Positions 25,532 through 33,871 of a DNA stretch of 64,000 nucleotides are shown here, piece by piece; position 1 is the stretch's first letter; every line of letters starts with the position of its first letter. This stretch comes from Sphaerisporangium sp. (lineage in GTDB: Bacteria > Actinomycetota > Actinomycetes > Streptosporangiales > Streptosporangiaceae): positions 1 to 64,000 of the forward strand of contig JAOPYI010000030.1 of assembly GCA_025964675.1 (NCBI GenBank), given 5' to 3'. Below the pieces are notes generated by a model. That model made no database searches. It was not told the DNA's origin and worked only from the letters and a program-made list of their open reading frames with translations. Both the position numbers and the translations under genes were made by a program.

Positions 25532-26383
25532 ATGCGGATCGACCTGCACACCCACTCCACCGCCAGCGACGGTACGGACCCTCCGGACGCCCTGATGCGG
25601 GACGCGGCCGCCGCCGGGCTGGACGTGGTGGCCCTCACCGACCACGACACCACCGCCGGATGGCAGGCCGCCGTGGCCGCGCTGCCTCCGGGGCTGACAC
25701 TCGTACGCGGCGCGGAGCTGTCGGGCCGGTGGTACGGAAGCGAGCCGTCGATCGGGCTTCACCTGCTGGCCTACCTGTTCGACCCCGGGTACGACCCGCT
25801 GGTGGCGGAGCTGGCGAACGTGCGCAGGTCCCGCGACATCCGCGCCGAGAACATCGTCGCGCTGCTGAACGCCGACGACATCGACATCACGCTTCCCGAG
25901 GTGCGCGCCTACGCGGCGGGCGGCACGATGGGGCGCCCGCACATCGCGCGGGCACTCATCGGGCGTGGCCTGGTCGGGTCGGTGGACGAGGCTTTCGCCC
26001 CCGAATGGCTGGGCCGCCGTTACCGCCTGCCGAAGGCCGACATCGACGTGCTGACGGCGGTCCGCCTGGTGGAGGAGGCCGGTGGCGTCTCGGTGCTGGC
26101 CCACCCGAGGGCGGGCAGCCGGGGGCACATCGTGCCCGACTCGCTGATCGTCGATCTCGCGGTGGCGGGCCTGTGGGGCCTGGAGGCCGACCACGTCGAC
26201 CATGTCCCAGAAGACCGCGAGCACGTACGCCTGCTTGCCCGCGACCTGGGGCTTCGCGCGACCGGCTCCAGCGACTACCACGGGGACAACAAGACCGTCC
26301 GGCTCGGCGCCTGCACCACCGACCCACTGGTCTACGAGGACATGATCGCCACCGCGACGGGGATCGCGCCCGTGCGCGGATAG
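25532..26383 (+). CDS. PHP-domain phosphoesterase (YciV/RNase AM-like)
   Basis: The 283-residue PHP protein has metal-binding motifs D-L-H-T-H-S-T-A-S-D-G (4-14), A-L-T-D-H-D-T near 35, A-H-P-R-A-G near 190 and G-S-S-D-Y-H-G near 245. Relatives hydrolyse 3',5'-nucleotide bisphosphates or act as 5'-3' exonucleases. The start ATG 25532 is the conserved first residue of the domain (M-R-I-D-L-H-T-H). It is convergent with the aminotransferase gene, five bases apart. Confidence 0.88.
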   Translation: MRIDLHTHSTASDGTDPPDALMRDAAAAGLDVVALTDHDTTAGWQAAVAALPPGLTLVRGAELSGRWYGSEPSIGLHLLAYLFDPGYDPLVAELANVRRSRDIRAENIVALLNADDIDITLPEVRAYAAGGTMGRPHIARALIGRGLVGSVDEAFAPEWLGRRYRLPKADIDVLTAVRLVEEAGGVSVLAHPRAGSRGHIVPDSLIVDLAVAGLWGLEADHVDHVPEDREHVRLLARDLGLRATGSSDYHGDNKTVRLGACTTDPLVYEDMIATATGIAPVRG

Positions 26384-26388
26384 CGGGC

Positions 26389-27186
26389 CTAGAGCGGCTC
26401 GCCGGGGATGGCGGCGTACTCTCTTCGCAGGGTCGCCAGCAGTGGCTCGTCCACCGACAGCTCCACGCCGTCGATCGAGCGTACGGGGCGCGGCCCGGTC
26501 GTGGCGTTGATGACGAAGGCGGCGCTCATCGCCGCGATGTCGTCGGTGTCGATGTCGGCGCTGTCGAACGGAATGCCGGCGCGGCTCATGGCGTCGTTCA
26601 GCAGGCGCATGGTCACGCCGTTGAGGCGGTTGGACTCGGGCCACACGACGCGCCCGGCGCGTACGAACCCGATGTTCCAGGTCGGGCCCTCGGTCACGCG
26701 TGACAGGCCGTCGACGAACAGCACGTCGTCGTGGCCGCCGAGCCGCGCCATGCGCCGGTGGAACACGGTGCCGAACAGCCCGGAGTGCTTGACCTCCGGA
26801 AGGTCGCGCTCGTAGTGCACCGCCCCCAGCGCCAGTGGCGACAGGTCGGCCGGGGCCGGTCGCGTGGTGACCAGGATCTCCGGCTGTGCCTTCGCCGCCG
26901 GGTGGGCCATGTCCAGCTCGGGGTCGAACACGGTGACCCTGACGACAACCGGCGATGACGCCGAGGCGGCGGCGCGCCGGGCCAGGTGGCGGACCCTGTC
27001 GAGGTCGAGGTCGACGCCGTGGAGGACCCGGCAGTCGCCGAGCAGCCGGTCGAGATGGAGGGACAGGCCGCGGACCCGCATGTCCTCCACCCGCATGGAG
27101 GTGAAGTGGCCGTAGTCGTAGAGGGCCAGCGTGGCCAGCTCGCCGGGGGTGACGGGACGTCCGTTCAGCTCCATCATGCGAGCCAT
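26389..27186 (-). CDS. PLP-dependent class IV aminotransferase
   Basis: The 265-residue fold-type IV PLP enzyme has Lys133 in L-P-E-V-K-H-S-G as the Schiff-base lysine and T-E-G-P-T-W-N-I about 30 residues later with the PLP-binding Glu. Relatives are branched-chain aminotransferase, D-amino-acid aminotransferase and aminodeoxychorismate lyase (PabC). The length and sequence suit the PabC/D-AAT branch, but no pabA/pabB is nearby. The start may be M1, or M4/M5 nine to twelve bases later. Confidence 0.85.
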   Translation of the reverse strand: MARMMELNGRPVTPGELATLALYDYGHFTSMRVEDMRVRGLSLHLDRLLGDCRVLHGVDLDLDRVRHLARRAAASASSPVVVRVTVFDPELDMAHPAAKAQPEILVTTRPAPADLSPLALGAVHYERDLPEVKHSGLFGTVFHRRMARLGGHDDVLFVDGLSRVTEGPTWNIGFVRAGRVVWPESNRLNGVTMRLLNDAMSRAGIPFDSADIDTDDIAAMSAAFVINATTGPRPVRSIDGVELSVDEPLLATLRREYAAIPGEPL

Positions 27187-27282
27187 CCTGGCAGCTCCCC
27201 GGCCGCCCGCCGGACCGTCAGCCCGCGTGTTCGCCCGAGGCGTGAACGAAACGTCCGGCCGGGTCCCGCGACACGGCCGCCG

Positions 27283-28245
27283 TCAGTATCCGGCGGCGGG
27301 ATCGATCACCCCGTCCAGCGGCAGGCCCGCGCGCAGCCGGAGGACGTTGTGCTCCACCCGCTCGCACAGCATGCGCATGACGTACTCCGGCGAGTCCGCG
27401 CAGTGTGACGTGATGAGGACCCTCGGGTCGCTCCACAGCGGGTGGCCTTCCGGCAGCGGCTCGGGGTCCGTCACGTCCAGGCCGGCGGCGGAGATCCTCC
27501 CCGCCTCGAGCGCTTGGACGAGCGCGCCTGTGTCGATGTGCGCGCCCCGCGCGACGTTGACGACGACGGCGTGGGCGGGAAGACGAGCCAACTCGGCCGC
27601 GCCCACGATGTGCGCCGTCTCGGCCGTCAGGGCGAGGGCCAGCACCAGGACGTCGGTGCCGGGAAGCGCGGCGGCCAGCGCCGAGCGCGGCAAGGTCTCG
27701 TTCGCCCCCTCCACCTTGTCCGGCCGGCGGCGGATGACCTTGATGTGGCAGTCGAAGGGCCGCAGAAGCCGGACCAGCTCCTCGGCGATGCCTCCTGCGC
27801 CCAGGATCGTCACGCTTCGCCCGTGCAGGGAGCGGGGAGGCATCGGCGTCCAGCGCGGCGTGCGGGCCTGGCGCGCGACATTGCGCAGGCAGGCCAGGGT
27901 GAGCAGGAGGGCGTGCTCGCCGACCTGCCCGGCGAAGGACCCCTTCGCGCAGGTGAAGACGGCAGGGTGGTGGAAGACCCCGCTCGCGGCGAACTTCTCG
28001 ACGCCCGCCCAGGGGAACTGCACCCACCGCACGCGCGGGTGGTCGTCCAGGGTCTGCTGAAGCCGTTCCGGGTGGCCGGGTACGAGCCACAGGAGCCCGT
28101 CGGCCTCGGCCAGGGGGACGACCGAGCCGCCGCCGCTTCGCACGGCCTCCTCGAGGGCGGCGCGCACGCGGCCGGCACGGGGGTCGTTCCCTCCGGGGGG
28201 TTCGGCGGCAGGGACCATCGCGATACGGGCTTCCACGGCACCCAT
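27283..28245 (-). CDS. D-isomer-specific 2-hydroxyacid dehydrogenase
   Basis: The product, about 320 residues, has the NAD-binding motif L-G-A-G-G-I-A-E-E-L near 140, V-N-V-A-R-G-A-H-I-D with catalytic Arg, D-P-E-P-L-P with the Glu, and I-T-S-H-C with the catalytic His. It reduces 2-oxoacids or oxidises D-2-hydroxyacids in the cytoplasm. The first hydrophobic strand (I-A-M-V-P) places the start near ATG 28245; no clear ribosome site is visible, so the start is uncertain. Confidence 0.85.
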   Translation of the reverse strand: MGAVEARIAMVPAAEPPGGNDPRAGRVRAALEEAVRSGGGSVVPLAEADGLLWLVPGHPERLQQTLDDHPRVRWVQFPWAGVEKFAASGVFHHPAVFTCAKGSFAGQVGEHALLLTLACLRNVARQARTPRWTPMPPRSLHGRSVTILGAGGIAEELVRLLRPFDCHIKVIRRRPDKVEGANETLPRSALAAALPGTDVLVLALALTAETAHIVGAAELARLPAHAVVVNVARGAHIDTGALVQALEAGRISAAGLDVTDPEPLPEGHPLWSDPRVLITSHCADSPEYVMRMLCERVEHNVLRLRAGLPLDGVIDPAAGY

Positions 28246-28672
28246 TCTGGCGTGGCGTCCCGCCCATGGCATACCCGCCCGGCTCGTCCGAAAGAGCACG
28301 TGCCGATCAGGCTAGGGGAGATCGGCCCCGTAGAGCACGGCGGCCGCCCATGGCCGCCACCTGACGCATCGCCCGTACGGCGGCTTCGCGGATGACCGCG
28401 TTTCTATGCGGACTTGGCCGAAGAATGGTCTACACCAGTGAATCCCCGGTTAATCTTCTTGAACGTGCCAAGAATTGGTATATACCACGGACGCCGGTGC
28501 CCGAGTTTCGCCGCAGTTCACCTCCAGGTCGAATGGAGTAGACCGCTATATTGGGTCCTACCTGGGGAAACGCCCTTGTATGGGGTGGGTGACGTTTCCT
28601 CGTGTAAATCGTAGGTAGAGTCCCGGGAACGAGGCGGAATCGTACGCCATTGAAGTCGTTGAAGGAGCTCGC
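28246..28672 (+). promoter_or_regulatory. ppdK: ppdK upstream region with two DasR/GntR-like operators
   Basis: Two 12-bp palindromes of the same type occur: TGGTCTACACCA (28426-28437, one mismatch from perfect) and TGGTATATACCA (28476-28487, perfect). The DasR-responsive element consensus in Streptomyces is ACTGGTCTAGACCAGT, so both fit a GntR/HutC-type regulator responding to phosphosugars such as GlcN-6-P (family knowledge, inference here). A weaker TGG...ACC element lies near 28534. The sites lie 185 to 247 bases before the GTG start. No gene is supported in the region. Confidence 0.55.
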
Positions 28673-31333
28673 GTGCCCAAGTACGTGTACGACTTCACCG
28701 AGGGCAACAAGGATCTCAGGGATCTCCTCGGTGGTAAGGGTGCCAATCTCGCGGAGATGACGAACCTGGGCCTTCCCGTGCCTCCAGGGTTCACGATCAC
28801 GGCTGAAGCCTGCCGCCGCTACCTCTCCGACGGCGGCTTCCCCGAAGGGCTCGCCGAGGAGGTCGAGACCCATCTCGCGGCGATGGAGAAGGGGATGGGC
28901 AAGCGACTCGGCGACGCCGGCGACCCCCTTCTGGTCAGCGTGCGCTCCGGCGCGAAGTACTCCATGCCCGGCATGATGGAGACCGTCCTCAACATCGGGC
29001 TCAACGACGAGTCCGTCCAGGGCCTGGCCAAGCAGGCGGGCGACGAGCGCTTCGCGTGGGACTCCTACCGCAGGCTCATCCAGATGTTCGGCAAGACCGT
29101 GCTCGGCATCGACGGCGACCTGTTCGAGAACGGCATCGACGAGGCCAAGCGGCACAAGGGCGTCGACAGCGATCTGGATCTCGAAGCGGCCGACTTCCAG
29201 GGCCTCGTGGAGACGTACAAGGGGATCGTCAGGGACCAGACGGGGAACGACTTCCCGTCCGAGCCGCGCGAGCAGATGCGGCTGGCGGTAGAGGCGGTCT
29301 TCGAGTCGTGGAACGCTCCGCGCGCGATCATCTACCGCCGCCAGGAGCGCATTCCGGCCGGCCTCGGCACGGCGGTCAACATCGTCGCGATGGTCTTCGG
29401 CAACCTGGGCATGGAGTCGGGCACCGGCGTCGCGTTCACCCGGGACCCCGGTTCGGGCCAGCAGGGCCTGTACGGCGACTACCTGCAGAACGCCCAGGGT
29501 GAGGACGTCGTGGCGGGCATACGCAACACGGTGCCTCTGCAGGACCTGGCGAAGATCGACCCGCAGTCCTACCACCGGCTTCTCGACATCATGAAGACTC
29601 TGGAGAACCACTACCGCGACCTGTGCGACATCGAGTTCACGATCGAGCGCGGCAAGCTGTGGATGCTCCAGACCCGGGTCGGCAAGCGCACGGCCGCCGC
29701 GGCTTTCCGCATCGCCACCCAGCTCGTCGACCAGGGCCTCATCGACCTCGACGAGGCCGTCACGCGGGTCACCGGCGACCAGCTCGCGCAGCTGATGTTC
29801 CCCCGGTTCGACTCGCGCGCCGACCGGAAGACGATCACGAAGGGCATGAACGCCTCGCCGGGCGCGGCCGTGGGCAAGGTGGTGTTCTCCTCCGAGAAGG
29901 CCAAGGAGATGTCGGAGGGCGGCGAGGACGTCATCCTGGTCCGCCGCGAGACGACTGCGGACGACCTCGTCGGCATGATCGCCGCGCGGGGGGTGCTGAC
30001 CAGCAGGGGCGGCAAGACGTCGCACGCCGCCGTGGTCGCGCGCGGCATGGGCAAGACCTGCGTGTGCGGCGCCGAGGAGCTGGAGGTCGACGCGCAGGGG
30101 AGGCGTTTCACCGGCCCAGGCGGCTTGGTGGTCGAGGAGGGCGACGTCATCTCGATCGACGGCACCACCGGTGAGGTCTACCTCGGCGAGGTGCCGGTCG
30201 TGGCCTCGCCCGTAGTCGAGTACTTCGAGGGCACGGGCGGGAGCGGTGACGAGCTGGTCCAAGCCGTGCACCGGGTGATGAGCCACGCGGACCAGAGCCG
30301 CCGCATGGCCGTGCGGGCCAACGCCGACAACCCCGAGGACGCCGCCCGTGCCCGGAGGTTCGGCGCGCAGGGCATCGGGCTCTGCCGCACGGAGCACATG
30401 TTCCTGGGCGACCGCCGGCAGCTCGTCGAGGATTTGATCCTGGCGGGGTCGAAGGAGGAACGGCGGGCCGCGCTCGACGCGCTCGAACCCCTCCAGAAGT
30501 CCGACTTTGTCGGCATTTTGGAGGCGATGGACGGGCTGCCGGTGACGATCCGGCTCATCGACCCTCCGCTACACGAGTTCCTGCCCGACCTCACCGCGCT
30601 GTCGGTGAAGCTGGCACTGGCGGGCGACGACTCGACCCCCCGCGACCGCAAGCTCCTGGACGCCGTCAAGCGGCTGCACGAGCAGAACCCGATGCTGGGC
30701 CTGCGAGGCGTACGCCTCGGACTGGTGATCCCGGGCCTGTTCGGCATGCAGGTGCGGGCCATAGCCGAGGCGGTCGCGGAGCGCCGGGCCGCCGGGGGAG
30801 ACCCCCGGGCCGAGATCATGATCCCGCTTGTCAGCGCGGTGCAGGAGCTCGAGGGCGTGCGGGACGAGGCCGAGCGCATCCTTTCCGAGGTCGGCGTCGA
30901 GGCGCTGATCGGCACGATGATCGAGGTGCCCCGCGCGGCCCTCACCGCCGGCCAGATCGCCGAGGCGGCGCAGTTCTTCTCCTTCGGCACCAACGATCTC
31001 ACTCAGATGACCTGGGGTTTCTCCCGCGACGACGTCGAGGCGGCGTTCTTCTCCCGGTATCTCGACCTGGGGATCTTCGGGGTGTCCCCGTTCGAGACCA
31101 TCGACCGCAGCGGTGTGGGCCGGTTGATGAGCATCGCGGTCGAGGAGGGCCGGGCCACCCGTCCGGACATCAAGCTCGGCATCTGCGGGGAGCACGGCGG
31201 TGACCCGGACTCGGTGCGCTTCTGCCACGAGATCGGGCTCGACTACGTTTCTTGCTCGCCGTTCCGCGTCCCCGTCGCCCGCCTGGAGGCGGGCCGCGCG
31301 GCCCTGGCCTGCGCGGACTCCGAGACCCGCTGA
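28673..31333 (+). CDS. ppdK: Pyruvate, phosphate dikinase
   Basis: The 886-residue enzyme interconverts pyruvate, ATP and Pi with PEP, AMP and PPi. The N-terminal ATP-grasp part starts G-G-K-G-A-N-L-A-E-M. The swivelling domain has R-G-G-K-T-S-H-A-A-V-V with phosphohistidine His451. The C-terminal PEP/pyruvate barrel has the catalytic Cys838 in G-I-C-G-E-H-G-G. Length equals the usual 870-890 residues. GTG 28673 is preceded by AAGGAG. Two upstream palindromes suggest control by a DasR-like regulator, linking it to aminosugar or glycolytic flux. Confidence 0.97.
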   Translation: MPKYVYDFTEGNKDLRDLLGGKGANLAEMTNLGLPVPPGFTITAEACRRYLSDGGFPEGLAEEVETHLAAMEKGMGKRLGDAGDPLLVSVRSGAKYSMPGMMETVLNIGLNDESVQGLAKQAGDERFAWDSYRRLIQMFGKTVLGIDGDLFENGIDEAKRHKGVDSDLDLEAADFQGLVETYKGIVRDQTGNDFPSEPREQMRLAVEAVFESWNAPRAIIYRRQERIPAGLGTAVNIVAMVFGNLGMESGTGVAFTRDPGSGQQGLYGDYLQNAQGEDVVAGIRNTVPLQDLAKIDPQSYHRLLDIMKTLENHYRDLCDIEFTIERGKLWMLQTRVGKRTAAAAFRIATQLVDQGLIDLDEAVTRVTGDQLAQLMFPRFDSRADRKTITKGMNASPGAAVGKVVFSSEKAKEMSEGGEDVILVRRETTADDLVGMIAARGVLTSRGGKTSHAAVVARGMGKTCVCGAEELEVDAQGRRFTGPGGLVVEEGDVISIDGTTGEVYLGEVPVVASPVVEYFEGTGGSGDELVQAVHRVMSHADQSRRMAVRANADNPEDAARARRFGAQGIGLCRTEHMFLGDRRQLVEDLILAGSKEERRAALDALEPLQKSDFVGILEAMDGLPVTIRLIDPPLHEFLPDLTALSVKLALAGDDSTPRDRKLLDAVKRLHEQNPMLGLRGVRLGLVIPGLFGMQVRAIAEAVAERRAAGGDPRAEIMIPLVSAVQELEGVRDEAERILSEVGVEALIGTMIEVPRAALTAGQIAEAAQFFSFGTNDLTQMTWGFSRDDVEAAFFSRYLDLGIFGVSPFETIDRSGVGRLMSIAVEEGRATRPDIKLGICGEHGGDPDSVRFCHEIGLDYVSCSPFRVPVARLEAGRAALACADSETR

Positions 31334-31530
31334 CCTTCCTGTCGCGGCCGGCGAGGCCGTGGGAGGGCGCGCGCCGTACCAGGCCGCCGACGACGTCGGC
31401 CCGGTGCGGGGCTCGGGGTGCGGAGGCCTCGCGTCGGGGCTCGTACGGGATGCCTGACCTGCAAAGACACAGGAGATGGGCCGGACATCGTGAGTTTCCT
31501 GCATGTTTGTCATTTGTAAGCCGTCACGGG

Positions 31531-31549
31531 GGTAGCATCCCCGCTACCG
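31531..31549 (+). promoter_or_regulatory. dgt: Possible leaderless promoter of dgt with overlapping palindrome
   Basis: TAGCAT at 31533-31538 fits an actinomycete -10 box and lies 11 bases before the ATG at 31550, with no ribosome site between, as in leaderless transcripts. The same bases form a palindrome GGTAGC/GCTACC (31531-31536 and 31543-31548). A TTGTCA at 31507-31512 is 20 bases upstream of the -10, longer than ideal. Confidence 0.4.
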
Positions 31550-32785
31550 ATGAGAGGCTACGAGGAGTTCGAACAGGCCAGATGGGTGCCGGAACCTCCC
31601 GGCAACCCCGAGCGCAGCGCGTTCGAGCGCGACCGGGCGAGGGTCCTGCACAGCGCGGCGCTGCGGCGTCTGGCGGCCAAGACTCAGGTGGTCGGCCCGG
31701 GGGACATCCCGGACCACGGCCGCCACATCCCCCGCACCCGCCTGACCCACTCCCTCGAATGCGCCCAGATCGGCAGGGAGATGGGCAAGGCACTCGGCTG
31801 CGATCCCGATCTGGTGGAGACGGCGTGCCTCGCCCACGACCTGGGTCACCCTCCGTTCGGCCACAACGGAGAGACGGCGCTCAACGAGCTCGCGGCCCGC
31901 TGCGGAGGCTTCGAGGGCAACGCGCAGAGCCTCCGGCTGCTGACCCGCCTGGAGGCCAAGGTGCTCACCGCCGACGGGCACAGCGCCGGGCTGAACCTCA
32001 CCCGCGCGACGCTCGATTCGGCGCTGAAGTACCCCTGGACCTCGGCCCACGGGGCCAAGTTCGGCGTCTACCCCGACGATCTGCCGGTGTTCCAATGGGT
32101 CAGGGAGGGCGTGCCCGCGGCAAGGGTCAGGTTCGAGGCCCAGGTCATGGACTGGTCCGATGACGTGGCGTACTCCGTGCACGACCTGGAGGACGCCCTG
32201 CACTCGGGGCACGTCACGCTCGCGCTGCTGCGCGACCCCGGGGAGCGTCGCGACGTGTGCGAGCGCGCCCTGAAGTGGTACGCGGGCGACGCCTGCCTCA
32301 CCGAGCTGGAGGAGGTCCTCGCCTGCCTGACCGCGGAGCCGTTCTGGCCGTGGCGCTTCGAGGGCACCATGGCCGATCTCGTGGGCCTCAAGTCGTTCAC
32401 CAGCGCGCTGATCGGCCGGTTCTGCCTGTCGGCGCAGACGGCGACCCTCGCGGCGTACGGCCCGGAGTGCGGCCGGCACGGTGCCGACCTCATCGTGCCG
32501 AGGATCACCCGCCTGGAGTGCGCGCTGCTGAAGGGCATCACGGCCCACTACGTCATGTCCAGGGAGGACCACCACGCCAACCAGGCACGCCAGCGGGAGC
32601 TGATCGCCGAGCTGGCCTCGATGATCATGCTCGGCGCCCCGGGGACGCTGGAGCCGGCCCTCCGCGCCGCCTTCGCCGAGGCGGGCGACGACGCGGCCAG
32701 GTTGCGCGTGGTCGTCGACCAGATCGCCTCGCTGACCGACGTCTCCGCCGTGGCACTCCACCGGGGCCTCGGCTCCCGCATCTGA
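31550..32785 (+). CDS. dgt: Deoxyguanosinetriphosphate triphosphohydrolase-like protein
   Basis: The 411-residue HD-domain protein hydrolyses dNTPs to deoxynucleoside and triphosphate, controlling dNTP pools. It shows R-T-R-L-T-H-S-L-E (first metal His), then C-L-A-H-D-L-G-H-P-P-F-G-H-N-G-E with His96-Asp97, then later Asp in D-W-S-D-D-V-A-Y-S-V-H-D-L-E-D. In actinomycetes it is usually found upstream of dnaG, as here. No Shine-Dalgarno is visible before the ATG. Confidence 0.93.
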   Translation: MRGYEEFEQARWVPEPPGNPERSAFERDRARVLHSAALRRLAAKTQVVGPGDIPDHGRHIPRTRLTHSLECAQIGREMGKALGCDPDLVETACLAHDLGHPPFGHNGETALNELAARCGGFEGNAQSLRLLTRLEAKVLTADGHSAGLNLTRATLDSALKYPWTSAHGAKFGVYPDDLPVFQWVREGVPAARVRFEAQVMDWSDDVAYSVHDLEDALHSGHVTLALLRDPGERRDVCERALKWYAGDACLTELEEVLACLTAEPFWPWRFEGTMADLVGLKSFTSALIGRFCLSAQTATLAAYGPECGRHGADLIVPRITRLECALLKGITAHYVMSREDHHANQARQRELIAELASMIMLGAPGTLEPALRAAFAEAGDDAARLRVVVDQIASLTDVSAVALHRGLGSRI

Positions 32786-32849
32786 CGGGCCCCCCGCGCC
32801 CCTCGCAGGCTCCCGAGCCTTGCCGGCGGTCGTACGTGCTTGAAGGGCT

Positions 32850-33728
32850 CTAGCCGGTCGTGACCACGTGCGGGTCGGAGGTCTGGGTCGGGGTGGGGCG
32901 CTTGGGCTTCTTCCCCGGCTTGGACGCGCAGAGCGTCTGGCAGGGGGGTGTCGCGCCGAGTCTGGAACGCACGGCGCCCACCTGCTGGGCGGGCGAGAGC
33001 GTGGGGTTGCCGTTCAGCCACGCGTCGAGGTAGCCCCATGGGTTGACCATGCCGCGCCGTACCCACCAGAACTTGGATGGCGTGGCCCAGGACACCGCGA
33101 AGTACAGGTTGCCGCCGCCGCCCCTGGCGTTCCCCGAGTCGCCGATCTGCCCGAGCGCCTGCCCTGCGGCCACCCGGAGGCCCGGCCGGATGCCCTTGGC
33201 CACCGAGTCGAGATGGCCGCCGAAGTACAGCACGCCGTCCGCGCCGACGATGGACACGAACCGGCCCTCGCGGTCGGCGCCTCGGTCGGTGGACGACAGC
33301 CAGCGGTTCCTGGCGTTCACCTCTTTCACCACCCCGCTGACGGGAGCGACGAACGCGCAGCCCTTCCCGGCCCAGATCGTGGTCTTCGGCAGGACGAGCT
33401 GCTTGCGGGCGTAGCTGACCCGGCACCCGCGCACGGGGAAGACGTATCGGAACCTCGACAGCGTCGGCGGAGGCACTCTCACCGGGTCGTCGCCGGGCGG
33501 CGGCTTCAGGGAGGGCGCGGCGGGGGAGGGAGTGGGATTCAGCGTGGCCGCGTCGATCTCGGCCCGCCGCCCGCTGGAGGATGCGCTGGGAGTCCCTTCC
33601 GCCGGGATGGACGCGTCCGGCGTGGACCTGGGTGGTGACGTGCTGATGCCGGCCACCCCGCCGGGGGCGGTGCAGGCGGCGGTGATGAGCACCGTCGCTG
33701 CAATGGCGGCGAGTCGCCCCGATCGCAT
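32850..33728 (-). CDS. Lipoprotein with degenerate M23 (LytM) domain
   Basis: The 292-residue product has a signal peptide ending A-T-V-L-I-T-A-A-C (Cys19), a Pro/Ser-rich linker (20-90) and a LytM-like domain (about 100-245). The G-G-H-L-D-S and G-Q-A-L-G-Q-I-G-D-S-G segments match M23, but the H-L-H-F-E motif is replaced by N-L-Y-F-A and the first His ligand is not evident. Zinc peptidase activity is therefore unlikely; inactive LytM proteins often regulate amidases. ATG 33728 follows GTGGAG; a GTG nine bases upstream is an alternative. It lies between dgt and dnaG but on the other strand. Confidence 0.72.
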   Translation of the reverse strand: MRSGRLAAIAATVLITAACTAPGGVAGISTSPPRSTPDASIPAEGTPSASSSGRRAEIDAATLNPTPSPAAPSLKPPPGDDPVRVPPPTLSRFRYVFPVRGCRVSYARKQLVLPKTTIWAGKGCAFVAPVSGVVKEVNARNRWLSSTDRGADREGRFVSIVGADGVLYFGGHLDSVAKGIRPGLRVAAGQALGQIGDSGNARGGGGNLYFAVSWATPSKFWWVRRGMVNPWGYLDAWLNGNPTLSPAQQVGAVRSRLGATPPCQTLCASKPGKKPKRPTPTQTSDPHVVTTG

Positions 33729-33871
33729 GATCTCCACCCGCCTGACGTTACCGAAAATAAGCGTTTCCTTTGTAACCGACCTCCAAGGCCGCCACGACCC
33801 ATTTGCGAAAAATCACCCATCATGCAGCGCTCGCGCCCCAGGCTGTCGGCGGTGAGCCGTAGACTCACGGC

